A stretch of DNA of 64,000 bases from an uncultured Caulobacterales bacterium. GTDB taxonomy: Bacteria > Pseudomonadota > Alphaproteobacteria > Caulobacterales > Maricaulaceae. Positions 28,336 to 37,240 of this stretch are shown piece after piece (the stretch's first letter is position 1; the number at the start of each line of letters is the position of its first letter). The stretch lies in the NCBI GenBank assembly GCA_938003545.1, contig CALKXY010000013.1, forward strand, positions 30,248 through 94,247, read 5' to 3'. The position numbers and the translations under genes were made by a program. Under the pieces are notes generated by a model, which saw only the letters and a program-made list of their open reading frames with translations, was not told the origin of the DNA and searched no databases.

Positions 28336-31300
28336 ATGAAAAACCTCATTGCATGGTTTGTTAAAAATCCAGTTGCTGCCAATCTTTTGATGGTGGCAAT
28401 GTTTGTTTCTGGTGCCTTTGGATATATGAGTTTGGAGCGTGAGTTCCTCCCAGGCACCACAATCAATGGCATGACCGTTAGTGTCGTATGGAACGGCGCA
28501 TCCCCGCGTGATGTGAATGAGCAAATTGTGACACGCGTCGAAGAGGCTGTCGATGGTTTAGATGGTATTGATTATATAGAAGCCACCGCCAGTGAGGGTG
28601 GCGCATCTATAAATATTCGAACAAAGCTTGGCATTGATTACGAAAAAATGTTGGATCAGGTGAAAAACCGTGTTGATGGCATTCAAAATTTACCACCTGA
28701 CGCCTTTCGCCCCCAAGTTTTCCGCTGGGATGCAGAAGTCGATATTATGTATCTTGCGCTTTATGGGCAGGTTGATCGTCTAACCCTCCAACGCGCTGGT
28801 AATGATTTGCGTTTAAAATTGACGCAGCTGCCTGGTTTGCAGCTCACAGAACAAATTTCAAAAGTGCCAGAACAGGTAACCATTGAAATTTCTGAAGATG
28901 CTTTACTCCGCTATAACCTGACGTTTAGCCAAGTGAGCCAAGCGATTTCGGCTAGTTCCGTAAACCTATCGGCAGGGACTGTTGAAACGACGGGCGGAAA
29001 TTTACAATTGCGAGCTCGGAACCTCGCGGATTCGAAAGCAGAGTTCGAGAAGATTATCATTCGGCAAAGCTCAAGCGGCGGCATCGTACGGGTTGGCGAC
29101 GTGGCGAATGTCATTGATGGTTTTGATGATGACAAATTTGCAGCTGCGTTCCGCGGGCAACCTGCCGCTATTTTTCGTGTCATTTCACCTGAGACTTCAA
29201 ACATCACCGAAGCTGGCGAAGCTATTCGGGCTTTTGAAAAAGAGATACAGGCGTCCCTCCCGCCTGACCTGACATTTAGTATCTGGTTCGATGGCTCCAC
29301 GATGTTCGATAGTCGTATGACGCTAATCTCAAGTAACGCACTGTCTGGGATGGCGTTGGTTCTTATCGTTCTGATGTTGTTCCTTCGCCCTAAGGTCGCG
29401 ATTTGGGTCACTCTGGGTATTGCTGCGGCTTTCGCTGGGGCGCTCGCCATTGCACCTGCGATTGGTATTACGCTGAATATGATTTCGCTTTTCGCCTTCC
29501 TCCTTGTGATTGGGATTGTGGTGGATGATGCGATTGTTGTGGGCGAAAGTGTGCACTTTCATGTCGAAAACGGCATTGATGGTGAACGCGGCGCTGTGGC
29601 AGGTGCAGGCATGGTTGTTAAACCTGTCTATTTCGCGGTGATCACAACTATCATGATGTTTGTCCCGATGATGCTGTTGTCTGGACCTATTCGGTCTATG
29701 TTTGAGCAAATTAGCTTGGTCGTCATTGCAGTTCTAATTTTCTCTTTAATTGAAGCCTTCTTTATTCTGCCGGCTCATTTACGTCATCTGAAACCTGTTG
29801 ATCCAGAAAAGGTAACGGGCATTCTGAAGTTTCAGCATAATTTGGCGGAAAGTCTCAATACATTTGCTCGGAAGATTTTCCGACCGCTCGTCGCAACCTT
29901 ACTGCACTTCCGCTATATTACGGTTTCAGTCTTCCTTGGCTTGATGGTCATGGCTGTCATGCTTCTTGGATCAGGGGTCGCGCCATCTGCGTTTTTGCCT
30001 GAAGTCGAGGGAGATATGATTCAGGTGAATATTCGTTTCCCTGAAGGCACAACATTTGAGCGCCGTGAACAGGTACGCCAACAAGTGGATAGCGGCATTG
30101 ATCGACTTAATGCAGATTCTGAAAAACTCTTCGGAACGGAAGAGGGTATCATTTCCCATCCTGGAACGATCACCGAAGGACGAGGCGTTCAAGGGTTTTT
30201 AGGTTTGCTGGACAGTAGTAAACGTAACAACGTTTCAACGCGCGAAATTGCAGATAAACTCGAAGAATATGTAGGTCCAGTTAGCGATGCGTTCCGCGTA
30301 GATTACGGTTTCACTGAAGGCGGTTTTGGAGGTGGTGGCGGCCTGTTTTTTGCTGTCGCATCGGATGATGAGGATGATCTTAAGGCGGCGGTGTTAGATC
30401 TTAAAGAGGAAGTCTCTACCTTTTCTGGTGTTGTCGGAACATGGGACAATCTTGAAAGCTCTGCATCTGAAATTCGTTTCAACATGAAACCGGGCGCAGA
30501 AAGTCTCGGCATCACATTGCAAGATGTAACACGTCAAGTGCGGCAGGCTTTTTTCGGTCAAGAAGTACAACGTTTGCCAAGAAACGGAGAAGATGTCCGT
30601 GTGATGGTGCGGTATCCGCTCGCGGCACGTGAGAGTATTGATAGCTTGAATGATCTTCGTATCCGTGGCGCGAATGGCGTAGAAGTGCCTCTTTATTCGG
30701 TGGCTGAAGTCAGTTTCGCAGAAGGGGTTTCGCGCATACGTCGCCGTGACCGTAAACAGGTCGGTTACACGGGTGGTCGCGTGCGCGGTGAACCACAAGT
30801 TCAAGGTGAAGTAAGAGCGCAGTTGGAAGAAGAATTCTTTCCTGCCTGGAAATTGCGTCACCCCAATGTCGAAAAAGTTGAGGTTGGTGAAGATGAAATT
30901 CAGACAACCCTGGTCAGAGAATTGAGCATTAGCGGTATTGCAATTTTGTTCATGATGTATGGATTGCTCGCGATTGCCTTTAAATCCTACGCTCAACCTT
31001 TGTTGATTATGATTGCGATTCCTTTCGCCTTTATCGGGATGATTTTTGGTAACCTCATTACAGGTGTTCCATTTGGTATGATGAGTGTATTTGGATTCTT
31101 TGCAGCGTCCGGCGTGGCGGTGAATGATAACCTTGTTCTGATCGATTATGTGAACCGGCTTCGTGCGAAAGGTGTTGGAGCGTATCAAGCCATGTTGGAT
31201 GCTTGCGTTGCGCGTTTCCGGCCAATCCTACTGACGTCCGTCACAACTTTCGTTGGCATCATGCCAATTTTGTTTGAGACATCGACACAAAGTGAGTTCC

Positions 31301-31566
31301 TCAAGCCTATGGTTGTGGCACTGGCATTTGGGGTGTTGTTTGATTTCTTCCTGACCTTGATGTTAGTCCCTGCGTTATATGGCGTGGGTGTTGACATTAG
31401 CCGTTTCTTCAAGGGGCTTTGGACGGGTGAGAAACAAGCTCCCCTCGGGTCACAATATGATCCAGATATGATCTTGGCACTTGAAGACATGGAGATTGCC
31501 AGTGACGTCGATCCTATGGACACACATAATACGGGCGGCAATAAAATGCCTGCGCCTGCAGAGTAA
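28336..31566 (+). CDS. RND efflux inner-membrane permease
   Basis: 1076 aa: FVKNPVAANLLMVAMFVSGAFGYMSLEREFLPG; GIVVDDAIVVGESVHFHVENG; SGVAVNDNLVLIDYVNRLRAKG. Confidence 0.95.
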   Translation: MKNLIAWFVKNPVAANLLMVAMFVSGAFGYMSLEREFLPGTTINGMTVSVVWNGASPRDVNEQIVTRVEEAVDGLDGIDYIEATASEGGASINIRTKLGIDYEKMLDQVKNRVDGIQNLPPDAFRPQVFRWDAEVDIMYLALYGQVDRLTLQRAGNDLRLKLTQLPGLQLTEQISKVPEQVTIEISEDALLRYNLTFSQVSQAISASSVNLSAGTVETTGGNLQLRARNLADSKAEFEKIIIRQSSSGGIVRVGDVANVIDGFDDDKFAAAFRGQPAAIFRVISPETSNITEAGEAIRAFEKEIQASLPPDLTFSIWFDGSTMFDSRMTLISSNALSGMALVLIVLMLFLRPKVAIWVTLGIAAAFAGALAIAPAIGITLNMISLFAFLLVIGIVVDDAIVVGESVHFHVENGIDGERGAVAGAGMVVKPVYFAVITTIMMFVPMMLLSGPIRSMFEQISLVVIAVLIFSLIEAFFILPAHLRHLKPVDPEKVTGILKFQHNLAESLNTFARKIFRPLVATLLHFRYITVSVFLGLMVMAVMLLGSGVAPSAFLPEVEGDMIQVNIRFPEGTTFERREQVRQQVDSGIDRLNADSEKLFGTEEGIISHPGTITEGRGVQGFLGLLDSSKRNNVSTREIADKLEEYVGPVSDAFRVDYGFTEGGFGGGGGLFFAVASDDEDDLKAAVLDLKEEVSTFSGVVGTWDNLESSASEIRFNMKPGAESLGITLQDVTRQVRQAFFGQEVQRLPRNGEDVRVMVRYPLAARESIDSLNDLRIRGANGVEVPLYSVAEVSFAEGVSRIRRRDRKQVGYTGGRVRGEPQVQGEVRAQLEEEFFPAWKLRHPNVEKVEVGEDEIQTTLVRELSISGIAILFMMYGLLAIAFKSYAQPLLIMIAIPFAFIGMIFGNLITGVPFGMMSVFGFFAASGVAVNDNLVLIDYVNRLRAKGVGAYQAMLDACVARFRPILLTSVTTFVGIMPILFETSTQSEFLKPMVVALAFGVLFDFFLTLMLVPALYGVGVDISRFFKGLWTGEKQAPLGSQYDPDMILALEDMEIASDVDPMDTHNTGGNKMPAPAE

Positions 31567-31596
31567 TTAAAATAGAAACGTCTCGGAGGACAAAAC

Positions 31597-33678
31597 GTGA
31601 CACTTAAATCAATTATGGGGACGAGCTTTGCTGTCCTCGCTCTCTCTCTAGCCGCGTGTAGTGACAAGAGTGCGGACATAACAGCCGACAATACGATTAA
31701 ATCCGCAACAACAGAAACAAAAACGGCTGTACTCGGTACATTTGGCGTCTCAACAGAAAATATTGATTCCTCCGTAAAGCCGGGAGATAATTTTTACGAG
31801 CATGTCAATGGCGGTTGGCTGAAGACGATGGAAATCCCTGCCGATCGCTCTCGCTTTGGGGCATTTAACGTGTTGAGCGATCAAGCTGAAGCACGGGTCC
31901 GCACGATTATTGAAACGGCTGCGAGCAAATCAAACCCAAGCGCCGATGAAAAACGTATTGGTGATTTCTACAATGCCTATCTCAATATGGATGTGATCGA
32001 AGAGAAAGATCTCTCTCCTATCAAAGATGATTTGGACCGCATTGGGGCCGCAAAAACGCATGATGATATTCTTGCGCTGATGTCGGACGCCTCCATGGGC
32101 CTCGACTCCCCTGTCGCGCCATATGTCTATATCGATGCAAAAAAGAACGATGAATATATCGTCTATATGACGCAATCTGGCCTCTCTCTGCCGAACCGCG
32201 ATTATTACTTTGATGATAGCGAAAAGGGACAGAAAATCCTGTCTGGCTATCGCGACCTTGCCGCCACGATGTTGACTGAAGCTGGCGTGGAAAACGCCGA
32301 GACGCGTGCAGAAGCTGTCGTCGCGTTTGAAACGGCTTTGGCTGAAGGACACTGGACCCGCGTGAAACAACGTGACCGTGATTTAACGTATAATAAGATG
32401 AGCACAAAGGAACTCGCCGAAATGGCGCCTGGTGTGAATTGGGACATGATGATGAAATCATTAGGTTTGGGCGGACAAGACACTGTGATTATTCGCGAAA
32501 AATCTGCGGTTGAAAATGCAGTAAAAGTGTTCGCAGATACATCTGTAGATGTCTTGAAAGATTATCTGACGGTAAGTTTGATGAACGGGCATTCTGCTTA
32601 TCTTCCTGCGCGTATTGATGATGCAAATTTTGAGTTTTACGGCAAAACGTTACGCGGTCAGGAAGAACAACGTCCTCGCTGGAAACGGGCAGTTTCTGCG
32701 GTCAATGGAACGCTCGGTGAAGTCGTCGGCAAGGTTTATGTTAAAGAACACTTCCCGCCGAATTCCAAAGTGCAAATGGATACGCTTGTCGAAAATATTC
32801 GTGGCGCATTCAAAGATGGCATCGACGGCTTGGAATGGATGGGCGACGATACAAAAGTGCAAGCGCAATATAAACTATCTAAGTTTAACCCAAAAATTGG
32901 CTACCCTGACAAATGGGAAACATACAAAGGTTTGAGCGTAGATCGTGATGATCTGATCGGCACTATCCAATCCGCGCGGGCGTGGTCGTGGGAAGATCAA
33001 ATTGGTCAACTCGGCCAACCTATTGATCGTGACGAATGGGGTATGACACCACAGACTGTGAACGCCTATTACAACTCAATTTTGAACGAGATTGTTTTCC
33101 CAGCGGCGATTTTGGACGCACCATTCTTTGATCCGAACGCTGATGCTGCCGTCAATTATGGCGGTATTGGTGCAGTTATTGGCCATGAAATGGGACATGG
33201 TTTTGATGACCAAGGTCGGAAATCTGATGGTGACGGCATTCAACGTGATTGGTGGACGGAAGCTGATGCTAAAGCCTATGAAGGTCGTGCTAAAATTCTT
33301 GCGGATCAATATAGCGAATTTGAGCCTTTACCGGGCGAGAATTTAGATGGTAATCTTGGTCTGGGTGAGAACATTGGTGATCTAACGGGCGTCACTATGG
33401 CCTATGAGGCCTATAAACGGTCGCTAAACGGCAAAGAAGCTCCAGTGATTGATGGATATACAGGTGACCAACGCTTCTTCATGGCATGGGCGCAGGTCTG
33501 GGCCATCAAATGGCGCGACGAAGCCTTGTCTGCTCAAATTAAAAATGGTCCGCATAGCCCAGGTGAATATCGTGCGAATGGTATCGTGCGCAATTTCCAA
33601 CCTTGGTATGATGCGTTTAACATAACGTCTGACGACGCTATGTATCTGGCACCAGAAGACCGTGTCAAAATTTGGTAA
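31597..33678 (+). CDS. M13 family metallopeptidase (PepO/neprilysin-like), lipoprotein
   Basis: Lipobox SLAACSD; KPGDNFYEHVNGGWL; NEIVFPAAILDAPFFD; VIGHEMGHGFDDQGRKSDGDG; GENIGDLTGVTMAYEAY. Confidence 0.94.
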   Translation: MTLKSIMGTSFAVLALSLAACSDKSADITADNTIKSATTETKTAVLGTFGVSTENIDSSVKPGDNFYEHVNGGWLKTMEIPADRSRFGAFNVLSDQAEARVRTIIETAASKSNPSADEKRIGDFYNAYLNMDVIEEKDLSPIKDDLDRIGAAKTHDDILALMSDASMGLDSPVAPYVYIDAKKNDEYIVYMTQSGLSLPNRDYYFDDSEKGQKILSGYRDLAATMLTEAGVENAETRAEAVVAFETALAEGHWTRVKQRDRDLTYNKMSTKELAEMAPGVNWDMMMKSLGLGGQDTVIIREKSAVENAVKVFADTSVDVLKDYLTVSLMNGHSAYLPARIDDANFEFYGKTLRGQEEQRPRWKRAVSAVNGTLGEVVGKVYVKEHFPPNSKVQMDTLVENIRGAFKDGIDGLEWMGDDTKVQAQYKLSKFNPKIGYPDKWETYKGLSVDRDDLIGTIQSARAWSWEDQIGQLGQPIDRDEWGMTPQTVNAYYNSILNEIVFPAAILDAPFFDPNADAAVNYGGIGAVIGHEMGHGFDDQGRKSDGDGIQRDWWTEADAKAYEGRAKILADQYSEFEPLPGENLDGNLGLGENIGDLTGVTMAYEAYKRSLNGKEAPVIDGYTGDQRFFMAWAQVWAIKWRDEALSAQIKNGPHSPGEYRANGIVRNFQPWYDAFNITSDDAMYLAPEDRVKIW

Positions 33679-33700
33679 GTTGATTAGATTTAACTGTTTC

Positions 33701-33735
33701 AAGCCCGTTGCGATCTTTCGCAGCGGGCTTTTTTG
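33701..33735 (+). terminator. Rho-independent terminator after the M13 peptidase
   Basis: AAGCCCGttgcgatctttcgcagCGGGCTTTTTTG. Confidence 0.85.
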
Positions 33736-33803
33736 TTTCTGTATGGACCTATGTCTGTCACTAAGGATTTGATAGATTTGGCTCAAATCAGAGGAGCCAT
33801 AAA

Positions 33804-34034
33804 TTGGCAAGCGCAGGTACAGCCCTCATTATTGGCGCGGGTGATGATACGGGCTCGGCAATTGCTAAGGCGTTTGCTCATAAAGGGTTGACCGTTTGCG
33901 TAACACGCCGCCCGCGTCACGTTGATAGGCTCGAGGTATTGGTCGATCCGGGCTGAAGGTGGACAGGCCCATGCAAAGCCATGCGACGCGCGGGATGAAG
34001 CCGCCATGATTGTTTGTTCGAAAAGATTGAAACG
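33804..34034 (+). pseudogene. Truncated, frameshifted SDR-family oxidoreductase remnant
   Basis: Frame 1 LASAGTALIIGAGDDTGSAIAKAFAHKGLTVCVTRRPRHVDRLEVLVDPG*; frame 2 IRAEGGQAHAKPCDARDEAAMI; frame 3 DCLFEKIETL*. Together these follow an SDR N-terminus broken by two frameshifts. Confidence 0.75.
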
Positions 34035-34053
34035 CTCTGATTTTGGAGCGCAA

Positions 34054-35685
34054 TTATTCTGCCGCCTGCGCGAGGGCCCAATCTGCCTTGATCATATCGG
34101 CTGCTTTTTCAGCAATCATGATCGTCGGCGCATTTGTATTTCCAGATATAACTTGCGGCATGATTGACGCATCCACCACGCGCAGGCCATCTACCCCATG
34201 AACTTTCAATTGCGGATCGACGACGGACATTGGATCAGCCGCCAAAGATGGTCCCATTTTGCATGTGCCGACAGGGTGGTAGACCGTGTCCGCCCGCGCA
34301 ATAATATCTGCACGTAAATCGGCTTCACTGACGGCGTCGGCTCCATAAAGTGGGGTGCCTCGCGCGGCGTCTAATGGGGGTGATTGCATGATTTGCTGCG
34401 TAACGCGCGCTGCTTGATACAGTTTCTCTACATCATCAGGATGTGTCAAAAATGCAGGATCAATTGCAGGTGCATCAGATGGGTTGGCAGAGTTTAACGT
34501 GACTGTGCCGCGGCTTTTCGGGCGCAACAGGCAAACATGGGTCGAAAAGCCATGCCCCCATTGCAATTTACGTCCATGATCATCAACGATCGCGATGACG
34601 AAATGTAGCTGGACATCAGGTGAAGGCTCGTTCCGATCTATATAGAGAAAGGCTCCGCTTTCTGCGAGATTAGACGAGAGCAGGCCCGTTCCTTTTTTGC
34701 GGTAGTTAGAAAACGCCTTGATCATATTCAATGCCCCACGGAAGGAAAACCCAAAGGTCTCCTTGGACAGGTCTCGCTTGCCCTTATAGGCAGAGAGCCA
34801 GTCGATATGGTCTTGCAGATTTTCGCCAACGCCAGGCAGATCATGAATTAGTTCAATACCGTGGGGTGTTAAATTCTTTGCGGCTCCGATACCTGAAAGT
34901 AACAAGAGCTGAGGGGAACCAAATGCGCCGCAAGAGATAATCACTTCTCGCGCGGCTTTGAGCTCAATGACCTCTTTCTTTTTCCGCAAATGCACACCCG
35001 TTGCACGACCACTTTCTATCAGAATTTTTTCGGCCAAGACCTCTGTTACAACATGTAGGTTCGGGCGATCCATTGCAGGTTCGAGGAAGGCTTTAGCCGT
35101 CGACCAGCGCAGGCCTTGTTTATGCGTCACATCGTAATAGCCTGCGCCTTCTTGGACGCCGCCGTTGAAATCATCATTGATCGGAATTTGTAACGTCTGG
35201 CAAGCGTCAAGAAATCCTGTGTTTAAGGGCGAACCGTCGCGGCGTTCAACGCGCAATGGGCCGCCTGTACCATGATAGCTATCTGCGCCTTGGTCTCGGT
35301 CCTCGGATTTTTTGAAATAGGGCAGTACATCGTCATAGGACCAACCAGAGTTTCCTAATGCGGCCCAATTGTCATAATCTGTGCGATGTCCGCGAATATA
35401 GATCATGGCATTCGTGCTGGAGGAGCCGCCCAGAACTTTGCCGCGAGGCTGATACCCTTTGCGCCCGCCTAGGCCTTTTTGTGGAACTGTCTCAAATGCC
35501 CAATTCCGCTTTTTTGTAATCATATTGACGATCGTTAGGCCAGGCGTCGATACGCTCCAATGTTTATGCGTCGGGCCTGCTTCTAAGAGGCAGACGCTCA
35601 CATTTGGGTCTTCTGAGAGGCGCGCCGCGAGCGTGCAACCCGCGCTGCCCGCGCCGACAATGATGTAATCAAACTCTCTTTTCAT
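34054..35685 (-). CDS. GMC family FAD-dependent oxidoreductase (choline/alcohol dehydrogenase-like)
   Basis: [96 protein letters not shown]. Confidence 0.95.
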   Translation of the reverse strand: MKREFDYIIVGAGSAGCTLAARLSEDPNVSVCLLEAGPTHKHWSVSTPGLTIVNMITKKRNWAFETVPQKGLGGRKGYQPRGKVLGGSSSTNAMIYIRGHRTDYDNWAALGNSGWSYDDVLPYFKKSEDRDQGADSYHGTGGPLRVERRDGSPLNTGFLDACQTLQIPINDDFNGGVQEGAGYYDVTHKQGLRWSTAKAFLEPAMDRPNLHVVTEVLAEKILIESGRATGVHLRKKKEVIELKAAREVIISCGAFGSPQLLLLSGIGAAKNLTPHGIELIHDLPGVGENLQDHIDWLSAYKGKRDLSKETFGFSFRGALNMIKAFSNYRKKGTGLLSSNLAESGAFLYIDRNEPSPDVQLHFVIAIVDDHGRKLQWGHGFSTHVCLLRPKSRGTVTLNSANPSDAPAIDPAFLTHPDDVEKLYQAARVTQQIMQSPPLDAARGTPLYGADAVSEADLRADIIARADTVYHPVGTCKMGPSLAADPMSVVDPQLKVHGVDGLRVVDASIMPQVISGNTNAPTIMIAEKAADMIKADWALAQAAE

Positions 35686-37139
35686 TAGAGAATTTTCTTC
35701 ATCAAACCGATCATTTTGCGAGTCTTATCTGTGTAAGGTGGGAAGAGGTTTTTCCCTTGGCTCCATTTGGATTGAATAAAGACACCCTTCATATGAGAGA
35801 AACTCTGGAAGCCGGCTTCGCCGTGATAGGCTCCCATTCCTGATGGACCTACGCCGCCAAATGGGATGTCTTCTTGGACGACGTGCCAGGCCGTTTCATT
35901 TACAGATACGCCGCCTGATATGGACTCGCGCAGAACCTTGTCGCGATTGGCTTTATTCTCGCCGAACCAATAAAGCGCCAAGGGACGGTCGCCTTTTTGT
36001 ATAGTGGTCAGAGCATCATCCAATGTTTCTGACGCAACAACGGGGAGGAGAGGTCCGAAGATCTCTTCTTGCATGATTTTCATATCTGGCGTCGTGTTCG
36101 TGACGACGGTGAGCGGCACGCGGCGTTCTTTGGCGAGCTGCTGCTTATCATCATCTCCCGCTGTACGGATTGTTGCACCTTTATTTTCTGCATCCTCCAG
36201 CAGGTCTTGAAGACGCGCATAATGCCCGTCGGCGATGATCGTTGTGTAATCTTCATTACCTGCAACAGTCGGGTAAAACTCTTCGGCTTTTGAAATCATG
36301 GCGTCCGAAAAGGCGTTGATCTTGGCTTCTGGCATCAGGACATAATCTGGTGCGACGCAGGTCTGTCCGGCATTGATCAATTTCCCATTGGTGATCCGTG
36401 CAACGGCCGTTTCCATTTTGACGCTCTCGTCAATAATAACGGGTGATTTACCGCCAAGTTCGAGGGTGACAGGGACGAGGTTTTCACCTGCGGCTTTCCC
36501 GACGATGCGGCCCACACTCGTTGAACCTGTGAAGACAAGATGATCAAAGGTGAGGCCTGAGAAAGCCGCCGCTACATCTACGCCGCCCGTCGCAACGAAG
36601 ACTTCTTCATCCGTAAAGCCTTTCGCCAGAACCTCTTTCAGAAGTTGGCTCATACGAGGCGTATATTCGCTGGGTTTGATCATGGCGCGGTTACCAGCCC
36701 CAATTGCGCCGATTAACGGCATGATCGCGAGCTGAAGGGGGTAATTCCAAGGGCTAATAATTCCAATTACGCCAAGAGGCTGCGGGATGATCACGTTCTT
36801 AGCGGGTTTATATTGCATCGCTGTGGGCGCTTTGCGCGTCTTCATCCACTTTGGTGTGTGTTTGATGGCATGAGAAATACCGCCCTGAATGACGAGAAAT
36901 TCAGCAATGATTGTATCTTCAGCCGCCCGATGCCCAAAATCATCGCTGATGGCTTTAACAAATTCAGCTTCATGACCAAGGATAAGGTCGCGCAACGTTT
37001 GCAACTTGGCTTTCCGCGACGCCCAATCTGAATTTGGTTGCGCATCAAAGGCTGCGCGTTGCGCAGCGAGGATGGCATTGAGTTCAGCTGGTTTTGTCGT
37101 ATTTGCGCTATCGGGTTTGTCTGGATTGATGCGGACCAT
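35685..37139 (-). CDS. Coniferyl aldehyde dehydrogenase-like aldehyde dehydrogenase
   Basis: [99 protein letters not shown]. Confidence 0.92.
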   Translation of the reverse strand: MVRINPDKPDSANTTKPAELNAILAAQRAAFDAQPNSDWASRKAKLQTLRDLILGHEAEFVKAISDDFGHRAAEDTIIAEFLVIQGGISHAIKHTPKWMKTRKAPTAMQYKPAKNVIIPQPLGVIGIISPWNYPLQLAIMPLIGAIGAGNRAMIKPSEYTPRMSQLLKEVLAKGFTDEEVFVATGGVDVAAAFSGLTFDHLVFTGSTSVGRIVGKAAGENLVPVTLELGGKSPVIIDESVKMETAVARITNGKLINAGQTCVAPDYVLMPEAKINAFSDAMISKAEEFYPTVAGNEDYTTIIADGHYARLQDLLEDAENKGATIRTAGDDDKQQLAKERRVPLTVVTNTTPDMKIMQEEIFGPLLPVVASETLDDALTTIQKGDRPLALYWFGENKANRDKVLRESISGGVSVNETAWHVVQEDIPFGGVGPSGMGAYHGEAGFQSFSHMKGVFIQSKWSQGKNLFPPYTDKTRKMIGLMKKIL

Positions 37140-37178
37140 TTTGTATTTCCCTCATATTTCTTTTGTACTGTCTACACG

Positions 37179-37209
37179 AAAAAGGGTGCGGCCCGAAGAC
37201 CACACCCTG
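37179..37209 (-). terminator. Rho-independent terminator of the TonB-dependent receptor gene
   Basis: Minus strand AGGGTGTGGTCTTCGGGCCGCACCCTTTTTCG. Confidence 0.75.
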
Positions 37210-37240
37210 AATTTAGCTCATGCCGTATTGTCGCGTGCGG

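Noticed and set aside
28911-29450. 179-aa minus-strand ORF inside the RND permease
   Set aside because: Shadow ORF favoured by codon bias of the real gene.
30394-31188. 264-aa minus-strand ORF opposite the RND permease
   Set aside because: Antisense shadow of a clearly conserved permease; sequence is Cys/His/Thr/Asn-rich with no family pattern.
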